From: Aureibaculum luteum
GTDB taxonomy: Bacteria > Bacteroidota > Bacteroidia > Flavobacteriales > Flavobacteriaceae
Assembly: GCF_003449015.1 (NCBI RefSeq)
Contig: NZ_QRGD01000004.1
Coordinates: 310,001 to 374,000 of the forward strand
DNA length: 64,000 nucleotides
Direction: 5' to 3'
The notes under the pieces were generated by a model. It was not told the origin of the DNA. It ran no database searches and worked only from the letters and a program-made list of their open reading frames with translations. The translations under genes and the position numbers were made by a program. This document shows, one piece after another, positions 44,730-54,119 of this stretch. The stretch's first letter is position 1. Each line of letters begins with the position of its first letter.

Positions 44730-45287
44730 ATGAAAAAATTAATAATTATAGTTTTGGCCATAGGTTTGGTTAGTTGCCAAAGTAATTCCTTAAAGAAGCA
44801 ATTTAATTGCGATACTGGTATTGAAAATTTAGAAATGAAAGAGTATCGCGATTTTTTAAAACATTTTAAAATTGAGATTCCTAAAAGCTGGAAAACGACC
44901 CTTTATTATGATGAATATTCTTCAGATATTTATTCAGCCGATACTTCAAAACAATTTACAGATTCTTTTGTCGTAGAAATTTCTTGGAAACAAGGAGAAC
45001 TGACTTTAGATGAGTCTTTTGCAAAAAAAATAAATGATACGTTACAATTCAAAGAGAAACTAAAAATGGTCAAATCTGGTTTTGGAGAATTCAAGGAGAA
45101 ACCAATGTACTTTAACCTATCGGAAGGATCTCGTTCGGGAATTAATCACAAATTATTACAGGTATATTTAAAAACAAATATTGATGAATATATTACCTTA
45201 ACTTCAAAAGTTTATGGCGACAGTTTAGTTGATGAAAGAATATGTAAATCAATAGATCTTTTTGACAACCTTAAACTTATTGAATAG
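44730..45287 (+). CDS. Small lipoprotein of unknown function
   Basis: 185 residues. Signal ends VSC (Cys 16). The domain contains [20 protein letters not shown], reminiscent of PsbP-like lipoproteins with an N-terminal beta-hairpin after a proline-rich turn, and ends [16 protein letters not shown]. It is in a string of plus-strand genes between the BNR lipoprotein and pepT; a shared transcript is likely. No function assigned. Confidence 0.72.
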   Translation: MKKLIIIVLAIGLVSCQSNSLKKQFNCDTGIENLEMKEYRDFLKHFKIEIPKSWKTTLYYDEYSSDIYSADTSKQFTDSFVVEISWKQGELTLDESFAKKINDTLQFKEKLKMVKSGFGEFKEKPMYFNLSEGSRSGINHKLLQVYLKTNIDEYITLTSKVYGDSLVDERICKSIDLFDNLKLIE

Positions 45288-45328
45288 TCTTTTTAAGTAC
45301 TCGTTTCTTAATAATAAACAATAATAGC

Positions 45329-46567
45329 ATGCAACACATTATAGATAGATTTATAAAATACGTTACCATTGACACACAATCTGATCCTGAAAACGAAGCC
45401 TTTCCAAGTACAGAAAAACAATGGGACTTGGCCAACGTTTTGGTGGATGATTTAAAGAAGATTGGCTTACAAGATGTTACTTTAGATGATCATTGCTATA
45501 TCATGGCAACGCTGCCAAGTAATGTTGATCATGAGGTGCCAACTATAGGTTTTATTTCTCATATAGATACGAGTCCAGATTATAGTGGAACGAATGTTAA
45601 TCCACAAATTCATAAGAATTATGATGGAAAAGACATTGTTTTAAACCAAGAAGAAAAAATCATTTTATCTCCAGATTATTTTGATGATTTATTACAATAC
45701 AAAGGACAGACACTAATTACAACTGATGGTTCTACCCTATTAGGTGCTGATGATAAAGCTGGTATTACAGAAATTATAACCGCAATGGAATACCTCATTC
45801 AACATCCTGAAATAAAACATGGCGAAATTAGAATTGGCTTTACTCCTGATGAAGAAGTTGGCAAAGGAGCACATCTTTTTGATGTAGATAAATTTGGAGC
45901 CGAATGGGCTTATACCCTAGATGGTAGCCAAATTGGAGAACTTGAATATGAAAATTTTAACGCTGCTGGTGCGAAGGTTATTATAACTGGAAAGATTGTT
46001 CATCCCGGTTATGCTAAGGGAAAAATGATTAATTCAATGCTCATTGCAAATGAGTTTATTGCCGCTCTACCTAAAGATGAAGTGCCAGAAAGAACAGAAG
46101 GTTATGAAGGATTCTATCATTTACATACCTTGAATGGTGAAGTTGAAAAAACAGAATTAGGCTATATTATACGTGACCATGATATGGAATTATTCAACAA
46201 AAGGAAAGCTATTTTTCAAAAAGTAGCAGATGATCTTAATGCCAAACTAGGCAAAGATTTAGTTCATGTTGAAATTACAGATCAGTATTATAATATGAAG
46301 GAAAAAGTAGTACCTGTAATGCATATTGTTGATATTGCCGAAGAAGCTATGAAGGCTGTTGGTGTAATACCATTAATTAAGGCCATCCGTGGAGGTACCG
46401 ATGGTTCTCAATTATCGTATAAAGGACTACCCTGCCCTAATATATTTGCAGGTGGACATAATTTTCATGGACGTTATGAGTATGTTCCTGCAGAATCTAT
46501 GGAAAAAGCAGTTGAAGTAATTGTGAAAATTGCTGAGATTACAGCAACGAGAGAACTGAACAAATAA
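45329..46567 (+). CDS. pepT: Tripeptide aminopeptidase (peptidase T)
   Basis: 412 residues, M20B metallopeptidase. Removes N-terminal residues from tripeptides in the cytoplasm. Seen: first Zn ligand His in [14 protein letters not shown], the bridging Asp in [10 protein letters not shown], Glu pair in [11 protein letters not shown] and the final His in [15 protein letters not shown]. Length and motifs are canonical. Followed by lysA after 78 bases. Confidence 0.96.
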   Translation: MQHIIDRFIKYVTIDTQSDPENEAFPSTEKQWDLANVLVDDLKKIGLQDVTLDDHCYIMATLPSNVDHEVPTIGFISHIDTSPDYSGTNVNPQIHKNYDGKDIVLNQEEKIILSPDYFDDLLQYKGQTLITTDGSTLLGADDKAGITEIITAMEYLIQHPEIKHGEIRIGFTPDEEVGKGAHLFDVDKFGAEWAYTLDGSQIGELEYENFNAAGAKVIITGKIVHPGYAKGKMINSMLIANEFIAALPKDEVPERTEGYEGFYHLHTLNGEVEKTELGYIIRDHDMELFNKRKAIFQKVADDLNAKLGKDLVHVEITDQYYNMKEKVVPVMHIVDIAEEAMKAVGVIPLIKAIRGGTDGSQLSYKGLPCPNIFAGGHNFHGRYEYVPAESMEKAVEVIVKIAEITATRELNK

Positions 46568-46569
46568 GT

Positions 46570-46577
46570 TAATTTTG
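46570..46577 (+). promoter_or_regulatory. -7 box upstream of lysA
   Basis: TAATTTTG (TAnnTTTG) directly after the pepT stop and 68 bases before the lysA ATG. No TTG at the right distance. Confidence 0.3.
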
Positions 46578-46645
46578 TATTTATTCAAACAAAAGTTAAA
46601 TCCTTTTAATTAGTTCCTTATTTTTACCGCTTCTAAATTTCAATC

Positions 46646-47854
46646 ATGGATAGAAAATTATTATTATCGCTTGCTAAAAAATACGATACACCTTTATATG
46701 TTTACGATGCTGACAAAATCATCTCGCAATATGAGCGTATGACTAAAGCCTTTTCAGGAGTTAAAAATCTGAAAATAAATTATGCAGTTAAAGCACTTTC
46801 TAACATTAATGTATTAAAAGTTTTTAAGCAATTAGATTCTGGAATTGACACCGTTTCTGTTCAAGAAGTCCAATTAGGGTTGAAAGCTGGTTTTGCACCA
46901 GAAGATATTATTTTTACACCCAATGGTGTTTCTTTAGAAGAAATTGAACAAGCTAAAGATTTAGGAGTTCATATTAACATCGATAATATTTCTATTTTAG
47001 AGCAATTTGGACAAAAATATCCAGAGACACCTGTTTGTATCCGTATCAACCCGCACGTTATGGCAGGTGGAAATTCAAAAATTTCTGTAGGTCACATCGA
47101 TTCTAAATTTGGTATTTCTGTACATCAATTACCGTTAATTCTACGTGTGGTAGAAAATACGGGTATGCGAATTAATGGAATACATATGCACACCGGCTCT
47201 GACATTTATGATGTAGATGCCTTTTTAAGAGCAACTGAAATTCTTTTTACTGCGGCTGAATCATTTAAAGACTTAGAATCTATTGATTTCGGAAGTGGTT
47301 TTAAAGTTCCTTATAAAGAAAACGACATCTCTACAGATATTGAAGAGTTAGGTAAAAAACTCAGTAAACGTTTTAATGAGTTTTGTAAAAGTTATGGTAG
47401 AGAGCTAACGATTATGTTTGAACCTGGTAAATTTTTAGTAAGTGAAGCAGGTAAACTATTAGTTCATGTAAATGTTGTAAAACAAACTACTTCAACTGTT
47501 TTTGCAGGTGTAGATAGCGGATTGAATCACTTGATAAGACCGATGTTTTATGATTCTTATCATCATATAGAAAACATTTCTAACCCAAAAGGAAAAGAAC
47601 GTTTTTATACGGTTGTTGGTTACATCTGTGAGACCGACACCTTGGGTGCCAACCGAAGAATTACTGAAATAACTGAAGGTGACATTTTGAGTTTTAGTAA
47701 TGCAGGAGCGTATTGTTTTTCAATGGCTTCCAATTACAATTCTCGTTATAGACCTGCAGAAGTTTTAGTGAAAGATGGTAAAGATTATCTAATACGTGAA
47801 CGAGAAACAATTGAAGATTTACTGAAAGGACAAAATTTAGATTTGAATTTTTAG
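46646..47854 (+). CDS. lysA: Diaminopimelate decarboxylase
   Basis: 402 residues, fold type III PLP enzyme. Last step of lysine synthesis: meso-diaminopimelate to lysine. Seen: the PLP Lys in NYAVKALSN near residue 47, HVGHIDSKFGIS-type phosphate region, GIHMHTGSDI, FEPGKFLVSEAG (the EPGR-like loop) and CETDTLGANR with the active-site Cys. The ATG at 46646 fits family start. A good terminator follows. thrA at 50741, encoding aspartokinase, feeds the same pathway. Confidence 0.95.
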   Translation: MDRKLLLSLAKKYDTPLYVYDADKIISQYERMTKAFSGVKNLKINYAVKALSNINVLKVFKQLDSGIDTVSVQEVQLGLKAGFAPEDIIFTPNGVSLEEIEQAKDLGVHINIDNISILEQFGQKYPETPVCIRINPHVMAGGNSKISVGHIDSKFGISVHQLPLILRVVENTGMRINGIHMHTGSDIYDVDAFLRATEILFTAAESFKDLESIDFGSGFKVPYKENDISTDIEELGKKLSKRFNEFCKSYGRELTIMFEPGKFLVSEAGKLLVHVNVVKQTTSTVFAGVDSGLNHLIRPMFYDSYHHIENISNPKGKERFYTVVGYICETDTLGANRRITEITEGDILSFSNAGAYCFSMASNYNSRYRPAEVLVKDGKDYLIRERETIEDLLKGQNLDLNF

Positions 47855-47880
47855 ATTCAAAATATTTACTTAATACTACA

Positions 47881-47923
47881 TAAATAACCCTGAAATGAAT
47901 TCAAGTCCTTTCAGGGTTATTTA
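47881..47923 (+). terminator. Terminator of lysA
   Basis: Arms 47881-47895 and 47909-47923 pair perfectly over 15 bases with an AACCCTGAAA core and a 13-base loop, 27 bases after the lysA stop. Confidence 0.75.
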
Positions 47924-47998
47924 ATTTAGAACCATTCTAAGATATTAGGTATTATTGTTGTTACCTATTTCGTTTACAAACTCAACACAAATTCATCT

Positions 47999-48556
47999 AT
48001 GAAAAAAATTATAGTTGCCACGGTCTTGGTTTTACTTTCTTTTAGTGTTAAATCTCAAAATGCTTCAGTTGAAAACAAAGTATTTGGTGTACAAACAGGG
48101 TTTTTAGGTCTCTATTTTCATGGGGAAACTAAATTGTCAGATAAATTTGCTCTCAGAGGTGAACTAGGACTAGATTTTGGATTTTGGCAAAGTAATGTGT
48201 ATTACAATTTCGTTTTAGTCCCTGTTATTGTTATAGAACCTAGATTTTACTATAACTTAGAAAAGCGTGTTAAAAAGTCAAAAAGAATTGACGGTAATAG
48301 TGGTAATTTCATCTCCATAAAAACAAGTTTTAATCCTGATTTATTTATAATTTCAAATCATGAAAATGTATCTATTATTCCAACGCTACAAATAGTCCCA
48401 ACATGGGGAATTCGAAGAAATTTAGGAAAACATTTTAACTATGAAACTGGGCTTGGAATTGGATATTACAAAGAATTTTATAAACAAAATGGATATTCTA
48501 GTAATGAAAGTGGTACTGCCATTAATTTACATTTACGAATTGGGTATCGCTTTTAA
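47999..48556 (+). CDS. Small outer-membrane beta-barrel protein
   Basis: 185 residues. Signal peptide 1-19 (SVKSQ). Alternating strands with aromatic residues at the ends (KVFGVQTGFLGLYFHGE, LRGELGLDFGFW) and a closing Phe (INLHLRIGYRF) are typical of eight-strand barrels of the OmpW/OmpA size class. The ligand is unknown. Monocistronic: the lysA terminator precedes it and a decayed gene follows on the opposite strand. Confidence 0.78.
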   Translation: MKKIIVATVLVLLSFSVKSQNASVENKVFGVQTGFLGLYFHGETKLSDKFALRGELGLDFGFWQSNVYYNFVLVPVIVIEPRFYYNLEKRVKKSKRIDGNSGNFISIKTSFNPDLFIISNHENVSIIPTLQIVPTWGIRRNLGKHFNYETGLGIGYYKEFYKQNGYSSNESGTAINLHLRIGYRF

Positions 48557-48608
48557 GAATACTTAGATTTCAACCTTGAGAGGGTTTAAAACATTTTAGA
48601 GTTATGTA

Positions 48609-48740
48609 TCAAACATGTTGGTCTATAAGAATGTGATTACCATCAGGGTCAGTTAACATCATACTGGTAGGTCCAGTTGTTGTTTCATCTGCTTCCCTAT
48701 CCAATTTAACTTTATTATTCTTTAGGCTTCTTTTATTGTT
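48609..48740 (-). pseudogene. C-terminal remnant of a VOC/glyoxalase-type protein
   Basis: A frame open between stop codons (no ATG at its start) encodes about 43 residues ending LTDPDGNHILIDQHV, the characteristic last strand of VOC (glyoxalase/bleomycin-resistance) proteins including the metal-ligand region. The preceding residues keep the ETTTGPTSMM stretch. Upstream the frame is closed and no start codon or ribosome site was seen. Most likely a gene deleted at its 5' end. Confidence 0.65.
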
Positions 48741-48760
48741 CTATTTACAAGTTAAAAAAG

Positions 48761-50398
48761 TTATTCATCTAACTTTGGTAAGTTAAAACTGTTTAATACA
48801 CTCGTTTCTTTCATTAACATTTCAATTTCATCTGCTTTTCTTGGTGCAGCGGCTGATAAATTTACAGGCCCCTTTTCAGTCACTAAAATATCATCTTCGA
48901 TGCGGACGGCAATACCCCACCATTTTTTATCACATGGACTATTTTCAGGAATATAGATTCCCGGTTCAACGGTCACTACCATATCTAATTTAAATTCACC
49001 TTGACTACCCGCATCGTGTACGTCTAAACCAATATGATGCGATGAGCCATGTGGATAATAATTATGTTTCTCATCGATGGTTTTAATAATGCCTAATTTC
49101 AACAAACCTGCATTCACTATTTTTCGTGTAGCTTCATGAGATGTTGCAAAAGTACTTCCTGTTTTTACCAAAGCGATACCCGCTTCTTGGGCATCATAAA
49201 CAATATCATAAATGGCTCTTTGTTCCGTTGAAAACTTACCATTTGCTGGAATTGTTCTAGTTACATCGGCTGTATAGCCTCTATATTCTGCTCCCAAATC
49301 CATCAATACCAAATCATTACCTACTTTTGTTTTACTATTCTCTATATAATGTAGAATACAGCCATTATGACCACCTCCAACAATAGATGGATACCCTTCG
49401 TATTCTGCACCATACTTTTTATATACAAATTCATGCACTCCTTGAATTTCAGCTTCCGACATATTAGGGTGCATTGCCTTCATAATTTCTCTTTGTCCTA
49501 TAGCTGATATTTCAACCGCTTTTTTTAACAACTTCATTTCTTCGGGTTGCTTTTTTTCTCGTAAGGCTCCCATAAAATCATTTAAACTACTGATATCAAT
49601 ATTCGTTTTAGGTGGAGCTTCTAATTTTAAGCTTATTTTTTGTTTAAATTCATTTCTGAGCTCATCATTCGCCGCATTATGATATCCATTGATCAATTCA
49701 TCTTCCTTTAATTCTGGATAATAATCCATATACCGACCTAAATCTTGAGCCACATTTGCACTGTTTTCTATTCCCGTTGCTTTTATTACTTCATATATTC
49801 TGTCGGTTGTAGGATTTGACAATAAACTTTTATCATATTTTGCCTTTTCTTTAAACTGTTGTACTAAATCATATAAGTCGGCCTTATTTTTACCTGAATC
49901 TCTATAATCATCATTAAAATCAACAATTAATACTTTACTGAATTTTTCAAAATCATAGGTTGCAGTACTAAACTCACTTCCGTTAAACACTTTATTAAAC
50001 CCTAACTGTTCTTTAACACCAGTTACGCCCAACCTTTTACCTGTCCACTGTTCTGCTCTAGGATCTTTTTCTTGTACATAAATTGCTTCGTTATATGTAG
50101 TATCTCCATCCGTCTGATTTTCTGAAAAAATCAATAAAACAGCATGAGGTTCTTTATAACCAGTTAAATAATAGAAATTGGGATCTTGATGATATATATA
50201 CTCTACATCATTTGCTCTATTCCGAACAGGGTTAGCAAATAATACGGCAACACTGTTTTTTGGCATTTTTTGTCGTAATGCAGCTCTTCTTTCTTTATGA
50301 AATTCTTTAGACAAGTAATCAGTTGGTAATTGATCATCTTGTCCAAAACTGAATTGAAAAAGAAGTAAAGCAAACAAACAAGTTAGTAGGGATTTCAT
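48761..50398 (-). CDS. Xaa-Pro aminopeptidase (M24, creatinase fold)
   Basis: 545 residues from ATG 50396-50398, which gives a clean signal peptide MKSLLTCLFALLLFQFSFGQ. A 20-residue upstream extension to 50458 is possible, but a -7 box at 50423-50430 lies inside it. An AMP_N domain (about 25-200) is followed by the pita-bread fold with GYPSIVGGGHNGCILHY, DLGAEYRGYTADVTRTIP (Asp ligands), GSSHHIGLDVHD (His), VEPGIYIPE and VRIEDDILV (Glu ligands). Removes N-terminal residues before Pro; probably periplasmic. Confidence 0.94.
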   Translation of the reverse strand: MKSLLTCLFALLLFQFSFGQDDQLPTDYLSKEFHKERRAALRQKMPKNSVAVLFANPVRNRANDVEYIYHQDPNFYYLTGYKEPHAVLLIFSENQTDGDTTYNEAIYVQEKDPRAEQWTGKRLGVTGVKEQLGFNKVFNGSEFSTATYDFEKFSKVLIVDFNDDYRDSGKNKADLYDLVQQFKEKAKYDKSLLSNPTTDRIYEVIKATGIENSANVAQDLGRYMDYYPELKEDELINGYHNAANDELRNEFKQKISLKLEAPPKTNIDISSLNDFMGALREKKQPEEMKLLKKAVEISAIGQREIMKAMHPNMSEAEIQGVHEFVYKKYGAEYEGYPSIVGGGHNGCILHYIENSKTKVGNDLVLMDLGAEYRGYTADVTRTIPANGKFSTEQRAIYDIVYDAQEAGIALVKTGSTFATSHEATRKIVNAGLLKLGIIKTIDEKHNYYPHGSSHHIGLDVHDAGSQGEFKLDMVVTVEPGIYIPENSPCDKKWWGIAVRIEDDILVTEKGPVNLSAAAPRKADEIEMLMKETSVLNSFNLPKLDE

Positions 50399-50422
50399 TA
50401 TATGTAATAATTGGTTATAAAT

Positions 50423-50430
50423 CAAAAGTA
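50423..50430 (-). promoter_or_regulatory. -7 box of the aminopeptidase P gene
   Basis: Minus-strand TACTTTTG (TAnnTTTG) 24 bases before the preferred ATG at 50398. It supports the shorter reading frame. Confidence 0.45.
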
Positions 50431-50536
50431 CAATTATATTCCTTTCAATGAAAGTCATAAATTATAATTATTTGCAAAAAAAAATTACGGATTCATCAAT
50501 AATTAATAAAAAACACAATAAAACATTAAACATAGA

Positions 50537-50566
50537 TTGTTATTAAAACAATATCTAGTACATTTG
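50537..50566 (+). promoter_or_regulatory. Promoter of the thrA-thrB operon
   Basis: TTG (50537-50539), 19 bases, then TACATTTG (50559-50566): a full match to the Bacteroidota consensus. The implied start is at about 50571, leaving a 5' leader of about 170 bases. Confidence 0.72.
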
Positions 50567-50570
50567 AAGT

Positions 50571-50663
50571 GTGCAATTAAGAACATTACATACCAACACA
50601 ACTACACGCATAAAAAGTACGATTTTTAATGCATTTACTTCAGTTTTCACCCTTTGGGGTTAA
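50571..50663 (+). CDS. Candidate threonine leader peptide (GTG start, uncertain)
   Basis: An open frame of 30 codons from GTG 50571 to TAA 50661-50663. Eight residues are Thr, including the cluster TNTTTR at 8-13, and two are Ile (IKSTI). Position and composition recall thrL leaders of thr operons. Against it: GTG falls at the predicted transcription start, no other start exists in frame, and no terminator with a T-run follows; only an imperfect hairpin (50658-50707) is present. An overlapping ATG frame (50629-50730) is not Thr-rich. Confidence 0.35.
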   Translation: MQLRTLHTNTTTRIKSTIFNAFTSVFTLWG

Positions 50664-50740
50664 TCATTCTTACACATCCGTATTATTTGGTCTATTAAAG
50701 AATAACCATAAAATAATTATTTATCAGTAATCCACTATTT

Positions 50741-53185
50741 ATGAAAGTTTTAAAATTTGGAGGAACATCAGTAGGTTCATCAAAAAATATTAATAAAATA
50801 ATTGAAATTGTAAAAGCTAACCAAGAAGAAAAACAAATTATTGTTGTTTCTGCATTTGCAAAAGTCACCAATTTATTGCTAGAAGCTGCTCAGCTTGCAT
50901 CTATCAAAAAAACAGCATACACTTCTGTTATTGAAGATATTAAAACAATACACAATCAGATAATTTTAGATTTATTTACAGAGAAGGATAAAAATGAAGT
51001 TTTAAAATTTGTAAATCAAAAACTTACGGATCTTAAATCTATATTAGATAGTATTTCATTAATAAGCGAACTTTCAGCAAAAAGCGAAGCTAATATTGTT
51101 AGTCATGGTGAACTATTATCCTCATTTGTAATTGCAAAAGTATTACAAGTGAATCATATTGATGCGGAACGAAAAGATACTAGAGAACTGATTTTAACCA
51201 ATACAAATTATACAAATGCTTCAGTAAATTTTGAAGTTTCGAATCGTCAAATTCAAGATTATTTTAAATCAAATAAAGCGAAAGTTACTGTTTTACCTGG
51301 CTTTATTTCTTCTGCAGAAAATGGAGACACCACAGTACTAGGTCGTGGTGGTTCTGATTACACTGCCGCTATTGTAGCTTCAGCACTTGATGTAGATGTA
51401 TTAGAAATATGGACTGATGTAAGTGGAATGTTTACAGCAAATCCTAATGTTGTTGCTCAGGCCATGCCTATAGAGCAAATTTCTTATGAAGAAGCAATGG
51501 AATTATCGCACTTTGGAGCCAAAGTTATATACCCTCCAACGATTCACCCGGTTTTAAAAAAGGAAATACCTATTCTTATAAAAAACACATTAAAACCAGA
51601 AGACGCAGGTACACTTATTACAAAAACCAGTAAAGACAAAAAAAATCCTGTAAAAGGAATTAGTCATATTGATGATGTAACATTAATTACTTTAGAAGGA
51701 TCTGGAATGGTAGGTATTCCGGGATTTTCAAAACGATTATTTGAAACATTAGCTACTGAAAAAATTAACGTGAAGTTAATTACGCAAGCATCATCTGAGC
51801 ATTCTATTTGTATAGGTATTGATGATAGTAATGCTAATTTGGCCAAAATTGCTATTGATAGCACTTTTGAATTCGAAATTTTAAAAAATAAAATCAAACC
51901 CTTACAGATAGAAAAAAACTTATCTATTATAGCTATTGTTGGCGATCATATGAAAAGTCACCAAGGTATTAGCGGAAGAATGTTTGGTACTTTAGGTAAG
52001 AATAATGTGAACATAAGAGCCATTGCACAAGGTGCTTCTGAAAAGAACATTTCGGCAGTAATTGCGGCTAAAGATGTCAAAAAAGCATTAAATAGTCTAC
52101 ATGAAAGTTTCTTTAAAAACAATAACAAGCAACTTAATTTATTTATTACAGGTGTTGGTAATGTGGGTGCTAAACTGATTGAGCAAATAGAACAACAGCA
52201 TGAATTTTTGTTAAATAATTTAAACATTAATATCAGAATTGTTGGTTTGTCAAATTCAAGACAAATGATTTTTGATGAAGAAGGCATAAACCTATCTTCA
52301 TGGAAAGAACAGATAAATAAGGGCTTACCAGCTTCGTTAGATAGTTTTCTTGAACAAGTAAAAGCATTAAACCTTAGAAATAGCGTTTTTGTAGATATTA
52401 CAGCGAATGCAAAAGTGGCTGATATGTATGCTAAGTATTTAAAAAACAGTACAGCTGTTGTTGCCTGCAATAAAATTGCGAGCTCTGCTACTTATAAAAA
52501 GTACAAAGAGCTTAAAGAATTATCACGATCATATGACGTGCCTTATTTATTTGAAACGAATGTTGGTGCAGGTTTACCTATTATAGATACCTTAAATAAT
52601 TTAATTACTTCAGGAGATCAAGTACATAAAATTCAAGCGGTTTTATCTGGAAGTTTAAATTTCATCTTTAACAACTTTAACACTAAAACTGAATTTTATG
52701 ATGTGGTTAAACAAGCACAATTAGAAGGCTATACAGAACCAGACCCTAGAATTGATTTAAGTGGTGTTGATGTTGCTCGAAAAATACTGATTTTAGCAAG
52801 AGAAAGTGGTATAAAAATCAACTTAGAAGATATTGAAAATGATTCATTCCTTACGGAGAATAATCACAAAGCTGATAGTGTTGATGACTTTTACAATTCA
52901 TTAAAAACCGATGCTGATCACTTTAAAGCGTTATTAAAATCAGCGAACAGTAACAAATGTCAGTTAAAGTATGTAGCTGAGCTTATTAACGGTAAGGCTA
53001 AAGTAGGTTTAAAGGAAATACCAGTAGGACATCCTTTTTACAATTTAGAAGGCAAGGATAATATCGTAATGTTTTATACAAAAAGATATCCAGAACAACC
53101 CATGATTATTAAAGGTGCTGGTGCTGGTGCAGACGTTACAGCTTCAGGACTTTTTGCAGATATTATTAAAATTGCAAATAATTAA
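50741..53185 (+). CDS. thrA: Bifunctional aspartokinase / homoserine dehydrogenase I
   Basis: 814 residues. N-terminal aspartokinase (about 1-290; KFGGTSVGSSKNI, GRGGSDYTAA, ELSHFGAKV), ACT regulatory pair (about 310-450; LEGSGMVGIPGF, GISGRMFGTL), and homoserine dehydrogenase (about 465-814; GVGNVGAKLIEQI Rossmann loop, ETNVGAGLPIIDTL, GYTEPDPRIDLSGVDVARK). Carries the first and third steps of the aspartate family pathway; threonine feedback through the ACT domains is typical of the family. Starts 170 bases after the promoter; 2 bases before thrB. Confidence 0.97.
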   Translation: MKVLKFGGTSVGSSKNINKIIEIVKANQEEKQIIVVSAFAKVTNLLLEAAQLASIKKTAYTSVIEDIKTIHNQIILDLFTEKDKNEVLKFVNQKLTDLKSILDSISLISELSAKSEANIVSHGELLSSFVIAKVLQVNHIDAERKDTRELILTNTNYTNASVNFEVSNRQIQDYFKSNKAKVTVLPGFISSAENGDTTVLGRGGSDYTAAIVASALDVDVLEIWTDVSGMFTANPNVVAQAMPIEQISYEEAMELSHFGAKVIYPPTIHPVLKKEIPILIKNTLKPEDAGTLITKTSKDKKNPVKGISHIDDVTLITLEGSGMVGIPGFSKRLFETLATEKINVKLITQASSEHSICIGIDDSNANLAKIAIDSTFEFEILKNKIKPLQIEKNLSIIAIVGDHMKSHQGISGRMFGTLGKNNVNIRAIAQGASEKNISAVIAAKDVKKALNSLHESFFKNNNKQLNLFITGVGNVGAKLIEQIEQQHEFLLNNLNINIRIVGLSNSRQMIFDEEGINLSSWKEQINKGLPASLDSFLEQVKALNLRNSVFVDITANAKVADMYAKYLKNSTAVVACNKIASSATYKKYKELKELSRSYDVPYLFETNVGAGLPIIDTLNNLITSGDQVHKIQAVLSGSLNFIFNNFNTKTEFYDVVKQAQLEGYTEPDPRIDLSGVDVARKILILARESGIKINLEDIENDSFLTENNHKADSVDDFYNSLKTDADHFKALLKSANSNKCQLKYVAELINGKAKVGLKEIPVGHPFYNLEGKDNIVMFYTKRYPEQPMIIKGAGAGADVTASGLFADIIKIANN

Positions 53186-53187
53186 TT

Positions 53188-54111
53188 ATGAACTCAATCA
53201 AAATATTTGCTCCCGCAACCGTTGCTAATGTGTCCTGTGGATTTGATGCCTTAGGATTTGCAATAAATGCTGTTGGTGATGAAATGATCTTTACAAAAAC
53301 GGTCGAAAAAGGGGTTACCATAAGTAAAATTGAAGGAGCTGAATTAACTTATGATAGTCGTAAAAATGCGGCTAGTGTTGTGGCTTGGGCAATGATAGAT
53401 GAAGCCAAACCTGATTTCGGAATAGACATACAACTTTTCAAAAAAGTAAAACCAGGTAGCGGATTGGGCAGCAGTGCATCAAGCTCAGCAGGTGCTGCTT
53501 TTGGCGTGAACGAATTATTAGGAAAACCATTTACCAATTTAGAACTTACAGAATTTGCTCGCTTAGGAGAAAAAGCAGCCTGTGGATCTCCGATAGCCGA
53601 CAATGTTGCCGCGGCTATTTATGGTGGCTTTATATTGGTAAAAAGCTATGAACCGTTAGAGATTGTAAAATTACCTGTACCAAAAGAATTATGGGCCACC
53701 GTTATTCATCCACAAATAGAAATCAAAACAGAAGATGCTCGTAATGCAATACACTCAACGGTAACCGTTGCCAATGCTGTAAAGCAAAGTGCCAACTTAG
53801 CGGGTTTAATTAGCGGATTGTACACAGATGATTATGAGTTGATTAGTCGCTCATTAGAAGATGTAATTGCGGAACCTTTTCGCAAAAAATTAATCCCTCA
53901 TTTTGATGCTATTAAAACAGAAGGCTTAAAAGCCGGAGCTTTAGGTGTTGGAATTTCAGGGTCTGGTCCAACAATTTTTGCGTTATCTAAAGGAGAACAA
54001 ATTGCTAAAAAAGTAGCCGAATCTATGCGGAACATATATCAAAACACAACTATTGATTTTAATATTCACGTTTCAAAAGTAAATTTAAGCGGCGTTACTA
54101 TTATCAACTAA
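53188..54111 (+). CDS. thrB: Homoserine kinase
   Basis: 307 residues, GHMP kinase. Phosphorylates homoserine for threonine synthesis. Seen: the ATP loop PGSGLGSSASSSAGAAFG near residue 90, PATVANVSCGFDALGFA at the start and the third motif ALGVGISGSGPTIFAL. Downstream the strand switches to a LytTR regulator, so thrC, usually third in the operon, is absent here. Confidence 0.97.
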   Translation: MNSIKIFAPATVANVSCGFDALGFAINAVGDEMIFTKTVEKGVTISKIEGAELTYDSRKNAASVVAWAMIDEAKPDFGIDIQLFKKVKPGSGLGSSASSSAGAAFGVNELLGKPFTNLELTEFARLGEKAACGSPIADNVAAAIYGGFILVKSYEPLEIVKLPVPKELWATVIHPQIEIKTEDARNAIHSTVTVANAVKQSANLAGLISGLYTDDYELISRSLEDVIAEPFRKKLIPHFDAIKTEGLKAGALGVGISGSGPTIFALSKGEQIAKKVAESMRNIYQNTTIDFNIHVSKVNLSGVTIIN

Positions 54112-54119
54112 TTGATATT

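Noticed and set aside
50629-50730. 33-codon ATG frame (MHLLQ...) upstream of thrA
   Set aside because: No enrichment for Thr or Ile and no start context; kept only as a note beside the Thr-rich candidate leader.
51958-52470. 170-codon open frame antisense to thrA
   Set aside because: Fully inside the well-supported thrA gene on the opposite strand; Cys/Phe/Ser-rich composition is that of a shadow frame.
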